64,000 nucleotides of DNA from Hyphomonadaceae bacterium BL14 (GCA_027627705.1 CP091242.1:1496827-1560826); one strand, 5' to 3'; positions 37,550-46,682 are shown, counted from the stretch's first letter. Numbers and translations: made by a program. The notes: generated by a model not told the origin, from the sequence alone.

Positions 37550-37562
37550 TGAACGACGTTCA
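37550..37562. promoter_or_regulatory. Putative TetR-type operator
   Basis: TGAACGACGTTCA is a perfect 6-1-6 palindrome nested inside a wider AGTGAA...TTCACT repeat (about 37549-37570). It lies 85 bp upstream of the secreted TPR-like gene and 107 bp downstream of the M28 peptidase stop. The form resembles TetR-family operators; no regulator gene is adjacent. Confidence 0.35.
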
Positions 37563-37668
37563 TTTCACTGTGAATTTCCTGCGATGGGCAGAAATATTGC
37601 GGCGCATCAAAGACTTGGCCGGGCGCTCGTGCTCCCGGCCAGGTTTCGGCCCGTCAGGGTGTCAGCAG

Positions 37669-38700
37669 CTAGTTGGCAGGCTCCGCGCGCGCCCGGTGTA
37701 TTGCGGCCAGTTCCGGCAACATGGCGTCGGCACGGGCGGCGACATCAACCGCTGTCTCCACCGCGCCGAGATAGAAGTCCGGCATGATGATGTCGAACGT
37801 GTCATTGACCGTGTGGTAGTAGGGATGGTCCTCCACGCCCAGATACAGGAAGGGAATGCCCTGGAGGTGGAAGGCTGCGTGATCGGACAGAAGCGTCCAG
37901 TCATCGCGCCGGTTCTCGGTCGGCCGGTCATAGCCGGCCAGCAGCTCGACCGGAGATTCCGACGCCGCCGCCTCGATCAGCCCGACCAGTTCAGGCGTGT
38001 GGTAAGAGCCGACCGCGAACAGGCGCCCGGTATCGCTATAACCCAGCATGTCGAGATTGAGATTGAAGGCGATCTCGCCCATGCCAACCGGGCGGTTGGC
38101 CACAAAGTGGCGGGCCCCGTCCAGCCCGCCCTCTTCCGCGTCGAGTGCGACGATCACCACATTATGGCGCGGCGGATTGGCCAGGAAATGCGCTGCCACC
38201 GCCAGCAGGCCGCCGACACCGGACGCATTGTCATCGGCACCGTTGAAAATCTCGCCCTGCTCATTCATGCCGATATGATCGTAATGGGCGGTGACCACCA
38301 TGGCGATTGAGGGGTCTTCGCCTTGGATCACGCCGATCAGATTGATCCCGGGAATATCCATGGTCAGGCTGTCGCGCTCGCGCAGATCCAGAGGCCGCGC
38401 CACGGCGAAGGCCTGCTCATACCCGCCTTCGGCCGGTGCCAGGCCGATCTCCTCAAAGCGCGACAGGACATAGGCGCGCGCCCGCGCGCCGCCCTCAGAG
38501 CCAACCATCCGGCCTGCCATGTTGTCCGCAGCCAGGATGCACACATCGCGCAAGGGCTGGGCCTCGACGCTGTCGCAGGTGCCGGCCGCGGCAGCCATCT
38601 CGGCTGGCGCGGTATCTTGAGAGGCCTGCGGTCCGCAGGCGCCGAGCAGAAGCGCCGCAGACGCGGCAGCAAAGAACAGGCGATTGGTCAGCATTTTCAT
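37669..38700 (-). CDS. M28-family metallopeptidase lipoprotein
   Basis: A 343-aa lipoprotein. The signal FAAASAALLLGAC contains a lipobox (LLGAC), so lipidation at Cys near residue 20 is expected. The catalytic domain carries the M28 metal ligands: TAHYDHIGM, NGADDNASGVGGLLA, the Glu pair in VALDAEEGG, the Asp in LNLDMLGY and the final His in YYHTVNDTFD. It probably acts as an aminopeptidase in the periplasm or outer membrane. ATG 38700 (MKMLTN) is preferred among three adjacent Met codons; the longer upstream reading is not conserved-looking. Confidence 0.9.
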   Translation of the reverse strand: MKMLTNRLFFAAASAALLLGACGPQASQDTAPAEMAAAAGTCDSVEAQPLRDVCILAADNMAGRMVGSEGGARARAYVLSRFEEIGLAPAEGGYEQAFAVARPLDLRERDSLTMDIPGINLIGVIQGEDPSIAMVVTAHYDHIGMNEQGEIFNGADDNASGVGGLLAVAAHFLANPPRHNVVIVALDAEEGGLDGARHFVANRPVGMGEIAFNLNLDMLGYSDTGRLFAVGSYHTPELVGLIEAAASESPVELLAGYDRPTENRRDDWTLLSDHAAFHLQGIPFLYLGVEDHPYYHTVNDTFDIIMPDFYLGAVETAVDVAARADAMLPELAAIHRARAEPAN

Positions 38701-38776
38701 CATACCCCATGGCGAAGCGCGCCCGTGCGCTAATATACTAGGTGTCAAGCTGTACGCCATGCCGGAGCGCCACGCC

Positions 38777-39007
38777 ATGCCCATGCCCGCCGACGACATC
38801 GCCAATCTGATCCGTGAAGGCGTGCCCGGCGCGCAGGTCGAGATCATCGATCTGGCCGGAGATGGCGACCACTACAAGGCCGTCGTCGTGTCCGAGGCGT
38901 TTCGCGATATGCCCCGCGTGCGCCAGCACCAGCTGGTCTACAAGGCCCTGCAAGGGCGCATGGGCGGCGAGCTGCATGCCTTGGCCCTCGAAACCCGCGC
39001 GCCGTAA
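38777..39007 (+). CDS. BolA-family protein
   Basis: A 76-aa BolA/YrbA-type protein: PADDIANLIREGVPGAQVEI, DLAGDGDHYKAVVVS, VRQHQLVYKALQGRMGGELHALAL. It carries the conserved His used in Fe-S coordination with monothiol glutaredoxin. grxD follows 33 bp downstream, matching the known BolA-Grx partnership in Fe-S trafficking. ATG 38777 gives the family length; 38759 is an alternative. Confidence 0.92.
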   Translation: MPMPADDIANLIREGVPGAQVEIIDLAGDGDHYKAVVVSEAFRDMPRVRQHQLVYKALQGRMGGELHALALETRAP

Positions 39008-39040
39008 ATCTTCCTGCCGCCTCTGCAAAGGACATCATCC

Positions 39041-39373
39041 ATGACCGACCCTGCCACGCTCGACTCCATTCGCCAGACCGTCCAGTCCAACGACATCGTC
39101 CTGTTCATGAAGGGCGACCCGATGTTTCCCCAGTGCGGCTTCTCCTCTGTGGTCGCGCGCGTGCTCGACCATCTCAACGTGGAATACGCCTCGGTGAACG
39201 TGCTCGAAGACATGAATGTGCGCGAAGGCATCAAGGCCTATTCCGATTGGCCCACCATCCCGCAGCTTTATGTGAAGGGCGAGTTCGTCGGCGGCTGCGA
39301 TATCATCAAGGAGATGTTCGAGGCAGGCGAGCTGCAGGCCCTGCTCAAGGAAAAGGGTCTCATTGAGTCCTGA
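39041..39373 (+). CDS. grxD: Monothiol glutaredoxin (Grx4/GrxD)
   Basis: A 110-aa monothiol glutaredoxin. Conserved segments are IVLFMKGDPMFPQCGFSSVV (active-site CGFS), EDMNVREGIKAYSDWPTIPQ and LYVKGEFVGGCDIIKEMFEAGEL. It binds a glutathione-ligated [2Fe-2S] cluster, likely with the BolA protein encoded just upstream. The stop is close to, and may overlap, the msrB start. Confidence 0.96.
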   Translation: MTDPATLDSIRQTVQSNDIVLFMKGDPMFPQCGFSSVVARVLDHLNVEYASVNVLEDMNVREGIKAYSDWPTIPQLYVKGEFVGGCDIIKEMFEAGELQALLKEKGLIES

Positions 39374-39395
39374 AACCCGCAATCGAAAGCCCGCC

Positions 39396-39800
39396 ATGCC
39401 CCGACTGAGCCCGGACGAGATCACCCGCCTGCGCGCCGATCTGCCTGAGGAGGTGGATGCGATCGCTTTCCACGAAGGCACCGAGCCACCCGGCTGCAGT
39501 CCGCTGAACGCTGAAAAGCGCCCCGGCGCCTATCACTGCCGGGTCTGTGGCGAAGCGCTGTTCTCCAGCGCAGCGAAGTACGAATCGGGCAGCGGCTGGC
39601 CCAGCTTCTTCGAACCACTGTCCACCCAAGCCGTCGGCACCAAGCGGGATTTCAAGCTGCTCATGCCGCGCACCGAGTTTCATTGCGCCAATTGCGGTGC
39701 CCATGGCGGGCATGTGTTCAAGGACGGCCCGCCGCCCACTGGCCAACGCTGGTGCGCAAACGGACGGGTGCTGGACTTTCGACCGGCACCGGAGGAGTAA
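39396..39800 (+). CDS. msrB: Peptide-methionine (R)-S-oxide reductase MsrB
   Basis: MsrB, 134 aa from ATG 39396. A TTG at 39363 would add 11 residues and overlap grxD. It reduces methionine-R-sulfoxide. Motifs are GAYHCRVCGEALFSSAAKYE and SGSGWPSF, FHCANCGAHGGHVF and the catalytic cysteine in QRWCANGRVLDF. Four zinc-binding Cys are present as two CxxC pairs. The usual RYCIN is changed to RWCAN here, but the catalytic Cys is kept. It is grouped with bolA-grxD, a redox-related cluster. Confidence 0.92.
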   Translation: MPRLSPDEITRLRADLPEEVDAIAFHEGTEPPGCSPLNAEKRPGAYHCRVCGEALFSSAAKYESGSGWPSFFEPLSTQAVGTKRDFKLLMPRTEFHCANCGAHGGHVFKDGPPPTGQRWCANGRVLDFRPAPEE

Positions 39801-39852
39801 TACGCCTTCGCCATTGCCGTGAGGGAGCCGGGTCCGCCCGGGCGTAGTGCTC

Positions 39853-42168
39853 ATGTTTACATCATTTGTCCGACTGGTCGCGCCGTTGGCCGGTGCCGCC
39901 CTGATCCTTGCCGCCTGCCAGGACGCGCCTGACGCGCCTGAACCGGAGACACGCGCCGACATGAATGCATCCCAGACCGCCGCGCCGAGCCTGTTGGCGC
40001 GCGCCCTTGATCTTTCCGCTCCCGATGCCGAGCAGCGCCCGTTGACCATTGAACAGCTGGGCCGGACGCGCGTGGATGAATATGCCTGGATGCGCGATGA
40101 CAACTGGCAGCAGGTGATGCGTGATCCGTCGGTCCTGCAGGCCGATATCCGCACGCATCTGGAAGCAGAGAATGCCTACTACGCCAGCGTAATGGCCCCG
40201 ACCGCAGCGCTGCAAGAGCGGCTCTATGCCGAGATGCGCGGACGTATCAAGGAGGACGATTCCTCCTCGCCCGAGCGTGATGGCGAGTGGTTCTACTACA
40301 GCCGTTACCGCGAAGGCGGGCAGTATCCGGTCTATGTGCGCCGCGCCGCGGGCCCTGATGGTGAAATGACCGGCGAAGAACAGATCGTGTTTGACGGCGA
40401 TGCCGAAGCCGAAGGCATTGATTACTTCCAGCTGGGCGCGGTGGAACACTCGCCCGATCATCGCTGGCTCGCCTATGCAGTGGACACGGCGGGGTCTGAA
40501 TTCTACCAGCTGCGCATCCGCAATCTGGAAACCGGCGAGGACATCGCCACCCTCACCGACGAGAGCTATGGCTCGCTGGAATGGGCCAATGATTCGCAGA
40601 CGCTGTACTGGGTGTGGCGTGACGAGAATAACCGCCCGCGCCGGGTCTACCGCCAGGCCATCGACAGCGAGACGCGCGAACTGATCTACGAGGAATCCGA
40701 TCCAGGTTACTTCCTGGGCGTCGGCAAGACTGACGGCAATTCCTGGATCATCCTGTCGGCCAATGACCACACCACGTCAGAATTGCGCCTGTTCGACGCC
40801 AATGATCCGGCAGCCGAGCCGCTTCTGGTGTCGCAGCGCGAGACCGGTGTGGAGTATTCCCTGACCGAAGCGGGCGGGCGGATGTTTGTGCTGACCAATC
40901 AGGACGGCGCGGTGGACTTCAAGATCATGTCTGCGCCGCTGGAGGACCCGCGCCGCGAGAACTGGAGCGATTTCATCGACCACCGCTCCGGCGTGCTGGT
41001 GACCAGCCTGATCGGCTATCAGGACTGGCTGGTGCGTCTGGAGCGGGCCAACGCCCTGCCCCGCCTCGTCGTGCGCCGCTTCGCTGATGACGCCGAGCAC
41101 GAGATTGCGTTTGACGAGGAAGCCTATGCCCTGGGTGCCTGGGGTGGCTACGAGTACGCGGTCGACCGGCTGCGCTTTTCCTATGAGAGTCCGTCTACGC
41201 CCACAGAGATCTATGACTACGACATGGCGAGCCGCGAGCGCACGCTGATCAAGCGTCAGGAGATCCCGTCAGGGCACAACGCCGACGACTATGTCGTACG
41301 CCGCCTGATGGCGACGGCGCGCGATGGTGAACAGGTCCCGGTCACCCTCCTCTACCGCGAGGGCACGCCGCTGGACGGTTCCGCGCCAGTGCTGCTTTAT
41401 GGATATGGCTCCTACGGGATCACCATTCCGGCCAGCTTCTCCACCTCGCGCCTGTCGCTGGTGGACCGCGGGATGATCTACGCCATCGCCCATATCCGCG
41501 GCGGCATGGCCAAGGGCTATCAGTGGTATCTCGACGGAAAGCTGGACAAGAAGGAAAACACCTTCAACGACTTCGTCGATGCAGGCCAGATGCTGATCGA
41601 TGAGGGCTATACCCGCGCCGGCTCCATCGTCGCCTATGGCGGTTCGGCGGGCGGGCTGCTGGTCGGCGCGGCGATCAACCAGGCACCGGAGATGTTCGCC
41701 GGCGGCATCGCCGCAGTGCCCTTCGTGGATGTGCTCAACACCATGAGCGACCCGTCCCTCCCACTGACCCCGCCGGAATGGCCCGAATGGGGCAATCCCA
41801 TTGAGGACGCGGCGGCCTACGACTATATCCTGTCCTACAGCCCCTATGACCGCATCAGCGCCCAGGCCTATCCACACGTGCTGGCCACGGCCGGTCTGAC
41901 GGACCCGCGCGTGACGTACTGGGAGCCGGCCAAGTGGATCGCGCGCCTGCGCGCCACGCGCACCGATGACGGCCTGACCCTCATGCGCACCAATATGGGG
42001 GCCGGCCATGGCGGCGCTTCGGGCCGGTTTGATTCCCTGCTGGAACGCGCCGAGGAATTTGCCTTCGCGCTGATGGTGGTGGGTCTCGCCGACGCCGAAG
42101 CGGCTGAAGCCACCGCTGCCGCCAGTGCCGCCGCGCCAGCGGAGGACGCCGCCAATACGGGCGGCTAG
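39853..42168 (+). CDS. S9A-family prolyl oligopeptidase / oligopeptidase B lipoprotein
   Basis: A 771-aa serine peptidase with a lipoprotein signal (PLAGAALILAACQ, lipobox LAAC). The N-terminal beta-propeller starts at DEYAWMRDDNWQQVMRDP. The C-terminal hydrolase domain has VLLYGYGSYGITIPASFS, the nucleophile in AYGGSAGGLLVGAAINQAPE, the acid in the TAGLTDPRVTYWEPAK region and His in GAGHGGASGRFDSL. It probably hydrolyses short peptides after basic or prolyl residues in the periplasm. The C-terminus is an Ala/Glu-rich tail. ATG 39853 is preferred over GTG 39847. Confidence 0.9.
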   Translation: MFTSFVRLVAPLAGAALILAACQDAPDAPEPETRADMNASQTAAPSLLARALDLSAPDAEQRPLTIEQLGRTRVDEYAWMRDDNWQQVMRDPSVLQADIRTHLEAENAYYASVMAPTAALQERLYAEMRGRIKEDDSSSPERDGEWFYYSRYREGGQYPVYVRRAAGPDGEMTGEEQIVFDGDAEAEGIDYFQLGAVEHSPDHRWLAYAVDTAGSEFYQLRIRNLETGEDIATLTDESYGSLEWANDSQTLYWVWRDENNRPRRVYRQAIDSETRELIYEESDPGYFLGVGKTDGNSWIILSANDHTTSELRLFDANDPAAEPLLVSQRETGVEYSLTEAGGRMFVLTNQDGAVDFKIMSAPLEDPRRENWSDFIDHRSGVLVTSLIGYQDWLVRLERANALPRLVVRRFADDAEHEIAFDEEAYALGAWGGYEYAVDRLRFSYESPSTPTEIYDYDMASRERTLIKRQEIPSGHNADDYVVRRLMATARDGEQVPVTLLYREGTPLDGSAPVLLYGYGSYGITIPASFSTSRLSLVDRGMIYAIAHIRGGMAKGYQWYLDGKLDKKENTFNDFVDAGQMLIDEGYTRAGSIVAYGGSAGGLLVGAAINQAPEMFAGGIAAVPFVDVLNTMSDPSLPLTPPEWPEWGNPIEDAAAYDYILSYSPYDRISAQAYPHVLATAGLTDPRVTYWEPAKWIARLRATRTDDGLTLMRTNMGAGHGGASGRFDSLLERAEEFAFALMVVGLADAEAAEATAAASAAAPAEDAANTGG

Positions 42169-42192
42169 GCCAGATTGTCTTTAGGAACAACG

Positions 42193-42225
42193 CGGGCGGG
42201 TCCCATTCAGGACCCGCCCGTTTTT
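42193..42225 (+). terminator. Terminator after the S9A peptidase
   Basis: Eleven-base perfect stem CGGGCGGGTCC/GGACCCGCCCG (42193-42203, 42210-42220) with a six-base loop, then TTTTT (42221-42225). Confidence 0.92.
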
Positions 42226-42251
42226 GGTTGCGCAGACCGTCTCAGGCCCCG

Positions 42252-42893
42252 CTATTCAAGCTGGAAGTCGAGCCGGGTCTCGACCCCGCGGCGCACGACC
42301 TCGTCACCGGGGCGGCCCACCTCCATGGCATGGCTCCAGCGCGCCACCGCCGCCAGGCTGGCCCGGGCAAAGCCGGTGCTGTCGCATGCGGTAACCTGCA
42401 GATTGGCAGTCCGTCCAGAGGCCAGGATGTCGTACCGCACCGTGCAGGACCCCTCGAGGCCGCGCGACACCTCCCGCTGCGGATGGACCGGTTCCACCCG
42501 GCCTGTCAGGGGCGGGATCGAGATATTGACCCCAGGCGTATTGATCGGCTCGACCGTGTACGCGATGGCCGGGGGTGCTAGCGCCATCAACTCGACGCCG
42601 GGCGCAGGCTGAGAGGTTCTGGGGATGATTGGTTGGGCCGGTGGCGCGACGACCGGTTCGATCTCCGGCAGCGGATCCCGGACCGGCGTGCGGTCAGGAA
42701 TATCGAATGAGATGTCGATCTGCGGCACTGGCGCGGGTGCCGGCTCCGGTGCGGAGTCGTCGTGAATCAACGCCAGCATCAGCATGAACAGCCCGGCGGT
42801 CACCATGATTGCGAGCACCGCTGACACAAGAAATCTGAACAGAAATGCTGGAGAGATTGAGCGTCCGGCGGCGGCTGGTGATAAAGTGGTCAT
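42252..42893 (-). CDS. TonB-like energy transducer (second copy)
   Basis: A 213-aa protein with an N-terminal transmembrane helix (FLVSAVLAIMVTAGLFMLMLALI), a Pro-rich periplasmic linker (PEPAPAPVPQ, PVVAPPAQPIIP) and a C-terminal TonB_C-like domain (VEPVHPQREVSRGLEGSCTVRYDI). It is related in layout to the TonB at 44681-45298. An intrinsic terminator lies between the two units, and it has its own AAGGGAG ribosome site, so it is probably expressed separately. It is presumed to transduce proton-motive force to outer-membrane receptors. Confidence 0.82.
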   Translation of the reverse strand: MTTLSPAAAGRSISPAFLFRFLVSAVLAIMVTAGLFMLMLALIHDDSAPEPAPAPVPQIDISFDIPDRTPVRDPLPEIEPVVAPPAQPIIPRTSQPAPGVELMALAPPAIAYTVEPINTPGVNISIPPLTGRVEPVHPQREVSRGLEGSCTVRYDILASGRTANLQVTACDSTGFARASLAAVARWSHAMEVGRPGDEVVRRGVETRLDFQLE

Positions 42894-43024
42894 CAGCTGT
42901 CTCCCTTGCTGGGGGCAGGCCCGCCGCCCGCCCACGATCAACAAGAAGACTGATACCCCTTCAGGGCGAATTCGTGGCAGCCACTCCCGCTCCACTTGCT
43001 GCGGCGCACAACATGTGACGGCAA

Positions 43025-43055
43025 AGAAAAAGCCCCGCAGCATGGCCGCGGGGCT
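43025..43055 (-). terminator. Terminator of the ExbBD-TonB-TPR operon
   Basis: On the minus strand an eight-base stem AGCCCCGC/GCGGGGCT (plus coordinates 43031-43038 and 43048-43055) is followed by TTTTTC, 33 bp after the stop of the TPR gene. Confidence 0.85.
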
Positions 43056-43087
43056 CTTCTTGTTTGTGAGGCGGTCAGGTGAAGGCT

Positions 43088-44623
43088 TCAGCCAGCGGCG
43101 GTGGCGGCCTGGGCCTCACGCTCGCTGCGGAAAGCGGCGGCTTCTTCATCATTCATGCCCGCCTCGCGAACCTGCTCGCCATACTGGTTGAAGTAGCGCT
43201 GGCACCGTTCGGGGATCGAGCCGAAGCGCACCCGCCCGTCCGCGTCCACTGACCCGGTCAGAACCAGCGAGCGGCGTTCGGATTCGAGGATCAGACGGCA
43301 TTCTTCGATGAGCACGCGCTCGCGCTGCAGCGCGCGATTGGCCTCACCTTCGATCTGACTGTTGATGAACCGGATCCAGCCCTCGGCGTTGCGCCGGCTG
43401 GTCGGGAAGCGGCTCGCCTCGCGATAGGCAGCGATAGCCGATTGCACATTGTCCTGATTATACCGGACACTGGCCAGCAATTCCCAGGCGCGCCCGGTCT
43501 CTGCGCTGGACAGGCCGCCCTGGTTCAAAGCCGAGTTGAGGATCTGCTCGGCCTGTCCCCACTGGCGCATCTGGAAGCGGGCTTCGGCAATTTTCAACGC
43601 GGTCTCACCGGTCGGACGGGCACGGTTGAGCTGTTCCAGCGGCGCAATGGAGCGCTCGAACTCATCGGCCTGACGCCACATATTGCTCAGGAGGGTCAGG
43701 TGGCGTTCGCTCGGCTCGACCCGGCCGGCATTGATTTCACGCTGCAGAATGCTGGCCCCGCGGAACGGATTATTGAAGTGGCTGTAATACGCCACCATCC
43801 CGACGATCTCGTTTTCGTCTTCCAGCAGGCCGTTGAGATACATCAGACGCGCGGTCTCAAAGGAGTTCTCCTCCTGATCGAGACGAGCATAGAGCGCCCG
43901 CAGATTCTGCCATGACCGGCGCGACGCCGGGAAGGCGTTGAGCATCTCACGCACAACACGCAGCTCGTCCTGCACACGGTCGAGCTGGTTGTAGTAGTAT
44001 TGCATCAGGCTGAAGTCGCCCTCAGTCTTGCGCGGCGTATTGGTGTAGAAAAACTCCGCATAGCGCAGACCGTCCTGCAAACGCTCGGCCTGGATGTAGG
44101 CCTGGGCCATCATGCGCGCCAGATTCGGCGTCAATTCAGCACCAGCTGAAATCGCCATTTCAAGCTGCCGGATGCCTTCATCGATGCGGTCCGTCACCAG
44201 CATCATCTGGCCAACATTGGTGCGCATCGTGATGATTTCATCGCGCACCAGCGCGTTGGTCGCAATCGCCGCGAGGAAGTCGTCGATCGCGCGAGGAGTA
44301 TTGTCATTATTGTAGTAAGCCCCGCCCCTCATACGCAGGACGACAGACCGCTCATAAGGCGTCATCTCGCGGCCCATGACCGCGTTGAGGACAGTGATGG
44401 CTTCGGCAAACTGCTCATTGTCCATCAGTTCGCGGGCGCGCAGCACCTGCTCACCGATGGCAGAGGTCATCTGACGGTTGGCAGCTGGATCTTCTTCTTC
44501 CTGGTTCTGTCGGCGCTGAGCCTCTGCCGGAGCGACCGAGGCGAGAGCCAGCACAGCCGCCGCAGCGATCATGCCGAACGCGGTGAGCGCGTGCATCGGC
44601 AGGGAACGGGCTTCTTGCATCAT
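43088..44623 (-). CDS. Periplasmic TPR protein of the TonB2-type operon
   Basis: A 511-aa exported helical-repeat protein. The signal peptide ALTAFGMIAAAAVLALASVAPAEA precedes a charged spacer and about ten TPR-like helical pairs (for example RAIDDFLAAIATN, IRQLEMAISAGAELTPNLARMMAQAYIQAE, WQNLRALYARLDQEEN). The C-terminus has SVDADGRVRFGSIPERCQRY. A TPR protein ends TtpC-ExbB-ExbD-TonB clusters in Vibrio, Shewanella and relatives, where it helps the TonB2 complex. ATG 44623 has AAGGAGA at proper spacing; 44629 and 44620 are alternatives. Confidence 0.83.
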   Translation of the reverse strand: MMQEARSLPMHALTAFGMIAAAAVLALASVAPAEAQRRQNQEEEDPAANRQMTSAIGEQVLRARELMDNEQFAEAITVLNAVMGREMTPYERSVVLRMRGGAYYNNDNTPRAIDDFLAAIATNALVRDEIITMRTNVGQMMLVTDRIDEGIRQLEMAISAGAELTPNLARMMAQAYIQAERLQDGLRYAEFFYTNTPRKTEGDFSLMQYYYNQLDRVQDELRVVREMLNAFPASRRSWQNLRALYARLDQEENSFETARLMYLNGLLEDENEIVGMVAYYSHFNNPFRGASILQREINAGRVEPSERHLTLLSNMWRQADEFERSIAPLEQLNRARPTGETALKIAEARFQMRQWGQAEQILNSALNQGGLSSAETGRAWELLASVRYNQDNVQSAIAAYREASRFPTSRRNAEGWIRFINSQIEGEANRALQRERVLIEECRLILESERRSLVLTGSVDADGRVRFGSIPERCQRYFNQYGEQVREAGMNDEEAAAFRSEREAQAATAAG

Positions 44624-44680
44624 GATCATTCTCCTTGAACGGCAGGGATGGCGAGCGAAGCAGCGTAAACGCGGCCCGGT

Positions 44681-45298
44681 CTAGCCTTCCATTCTGTAGT
44701 CAAGCGTCGTGCGAACGCCCCGGCGCCAGACGGCGTTACCGCCTTCGATGCGCGGCTCGTACCGCCACCGCTCCACAGCCCGGATGCTCGTCGACTGGAA
44801 CAGCGAACTGGTGCAGCTGATGACATTGATATTCGTCGGCTGGCCGTCCGGCGTCACGTCAAACTCCATCAGGCAGTTGCCCGACAGGCCACGTTCCGCG
44901 GCGCGCGGCGGGTACTGGGGTTCGATACGGACCAGCGGCTGTGCGTCGCGGTCTGACACATCAAAGCTGATCTGGTCGCCGGTCAGGTTCGGGGCATCGA
45001 ATTCAGGCAGCGCGCCCATGGTCGTGCGCATGTCCTCGCTGGGCGCGTCGGCGGCCTGGCGGGGGATTTGCGGCGGCGGCGGCGGCGGCTCGGCCTGCTG
45101 CACATCATCCAGCGTCAGGTCGCGCTGGCGCACCTGAATGTCTTCAGCCACGTCAGAGATGGTGATGCGCAGTTCTTCGGACGCTTCCTCGATGATGACA
45201 CCCTCTTCAAAGATAAGGATCTGCATCAGCGTAAACAGAAGGAACGTGATAACCGCGGCGATCGGGACGCCAACTATCAGCCTGATCAAGCTTCCCAT
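44681..45298 (-). CDS. tonB: TonB (TonB2-like) energy transducer
   Basis: A 205-aa TonB with an N-terminal anchor (LIVGVPIAAVITFLLFTLMQIL), a short Pro stretch (EPPPPPPQIP) and the C-terminal domain PLVRIEPQYPPRAAERGLSG, CLMEFDVTPDGQPTNINVI and ERWRYEPRIEGGNAVWRRGV. It is shorter than classical TonB, as in TonB2 proteins. It spans the periplasm to contact TonB-dependent receptors. It lies four bases after the exbD stop. Confidence 0.92.
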   Translation of the reverse strand: MGSLIRLIVGVPIAAVITFLLFTLMQILIFEEGVIIEEASEELRITISDVAEDIQVRQRDLTLDDVQQAEPPPPPPQIPRQAADAPSEDMRTTMGALPEFDAPNLTGDQISFDVSDRDAQPLVRIEPQYPPRAAERGLSGNCLMEFDVTPDGQPTNINVISCTSSLFQSTSIRAVERWRYEPRIEGGNAVWRRGVRTTLDYRMEG

Positions 45299-45302
45299 GA
45301 TC

Positions 45303-45713
45303 TCAGAACCCCTGCTCGTCAGTGGATACAGTGACGGGAATGTCCATCTCGATCAGCAATTGCTGGATGTCCAGGACCGTGCCGGCAGGCGCACCCAGAT
45401 CACCCTGGATCATCGCCTCGGCGCGCGGATTCTCGCTCTGCAGCTGCTCGATTTGCGGGCGCACCTCGGATATATCATAAACGCTGCGGTTGATCCAGAT
45501 TTCCCCCGCGGCGTTAACCGCGATCAGCATCGTGGGACGTTCGCGCTCTTGCGTCGTGGTCTCCGGGCGTTCCACCTGAATGCCCGGCTCTTTCACGAAC
45601 ACGGCGGTCACGATGAAGAAGATCAGCAGGATGAACACCACGTCGAGCATCGGCGTCATGTTCAGTTCGACGTCTTCATCATCCTGGCGGACGCGGCTTT
45701 GTCGGCGAGCCAT
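45303..45713 (-). CDS. exbD: ExbD/TolR-family protein (second ExbD)
   Basis: A 136-aa ExbD with the single membrane helix LNMTPMLDVVFILLIFFIVTAVF, including the essential membrane Asp, and the periplasmic C-terminal domain (GVEVERPETT-like stretch, then IWINRSVYDISEVRPQIEQL). It forms the stator with ExbB. It lies directly downstream of another exbD, so the complex may contain two ExbD types. Confidence 0.92.
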   Translation of the reverse strand: MARRQSRVRQDDEDVELNMTPMLDVVFILLIFFIVTAVFVKEPGIQVERPETTTQERERPTMLIAVNAAGEIWINRSVYDISEVRPQIEQLQSENPRAEAMIQGDLGAPAGTVLDIQQLLIEMDIPVTVSTDEQGF

Positions 45714-45731
45714 ACTCTTCCTCCTGCCGGA

Positions 45732-46145
45732 CTAGTTGCCAGCGTCCGAGCCCGCAGCACGCGAGATCGACACCGGAATGTTGTTGGCACGCAGCTCGTC
45801 CCAGATCAGCACCATGGTGCCATGACGGGCATCATCGGCCACTTCGATCAGAACTGCAGACTGGGGCTGCTCGGCCCGCAAGCGGGACACGGCGGCCAGA
45901 ACCCGGAATTCACTGGTGGATTCCTGGTTCACGAACACCCGGTTTTCATTGTCCAGCTGGACCAGGATCACCGGATTGTCCGCCGCAGGTTCGTCGCTCG
46001 GCGGGGGCGGGCGCATGTCCACGCCTTCTTCCTGGAGGAAGGTGGCGGTGACGATGAAGAAGATGAGCAGGATGAACACGATATCCAGCATCGGCGTCAT
46101 ATCGATGTCGGACTTGTCGCTTCCCCGATTTTTTCTGCGTCGCAT
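45732..46145 (-). CDS. exbD: ExbD/TolR-family protein (first ExbD)
   Basis: A 137-aa ExbD. A basic N-terminus MRRRKNRG precedes IDMTPMLDIVFILLIFFIVT with the proton-carrying Asp. The periplasmic part has VILVQLDNENRVFVNQESTS and VLIEVADDARHGTMV. It is about 40-50% similar by eye to the next ExbD, so the pair probably arose by duplication. It starts three bases after the exbB stop. Confidence 0.92.
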   Translation of the reverse strand: MRRRKNRGSDKSDIDMTPMLDIVFILLIFFIVTATFLQEEGVDMRPPPPSDEPAADNPVILVQLDNENRVFVNQESTSEFRVLAAVSRLRAEQPQSAVLIEVADDARHGTMVLIWDELRANNIPVSISRAAGSDAGN

Positions 46146-46148
46146 GGG

Positions 46149-46670
46149 TCAGTCCACCTCAAGCTCGTCTGCCAGCTCGTGCACGCGCTGCTTGGCCATG
46201 CGCTCGATCTGACTCGAGAGCATAAGACCGGATAGCGCGGCGACCATGCCGGCCATGGTCGGAATCGTGGCGCGGGCCACGCCGGAGGACATCGCGCGGG
46301 CGTCCGAGGAGCCCAGGATCGCCATGACGTCGAACACCGACACCATGCCCGTCACAGTGCCCAGCAGGCCGAACAGGGGAGCCACCGCGACCAGGGTCTT
46401 GATGAGCTCCACGTTCTGGTCGGCCTTGTGCTTGACCTCACTGATCAGCTGATCGCGGATGGCCATGGCGTGCCAGGACTTGTGGTCGCTGCGCGCACCC
46501 CACTCCTGGATCGCCCGGTTGCGGACCCCTTTGTGAGCAAAGTTGAAATAGGCCAACCGCTCCAGGATGAACGCCCACATGATGAAGGTCAGGCCCATGA
46601 TCCAGGTCAGGATCGGTCCGCCTCTTTCCAGAAACATCTGGAGATTGTTGAAGGCCGTGATGGGATCCAT
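46149..46670 (-). CDS. exbB: MotA/TolQ/ExbB proton channel protein (ExbB2 type)
   Basis: A 173-aa inner-membrane channel subunit. The first helix is ILTWIMGLTFIMWAFILERL. The conserved helices are LIKTLVAVAPLFGLLGTVTGMVSVFDVMAI and ARATIPTMAGMVAALSGLMLSSQIE. The VAPLFGLLGTVTGM motif is diagnostic. It is smaller than classical ExbB, as in TonB2 systems. It works with the large paralogue encoded upstream and the two ExbD proteins. Confidence 0.93.
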   Translation of the reverse strand: MDPITAFNNLQMFLERGGPILTWIMGLTFIMWAFILERLAYFNFAHKGVRNRAIQEWGARSDHKSWHAMAIRDQLISEVKHKADQNVELIKTLVAVAPLFGLLGTVTGMVSVFDVMAILGSSDARAMSSGVARATIPTMAGMVAALSGLMLSSQIERMAKQRVHELADELEVD

Positions 46671-46682
46671 GGGTCTGTTCCT

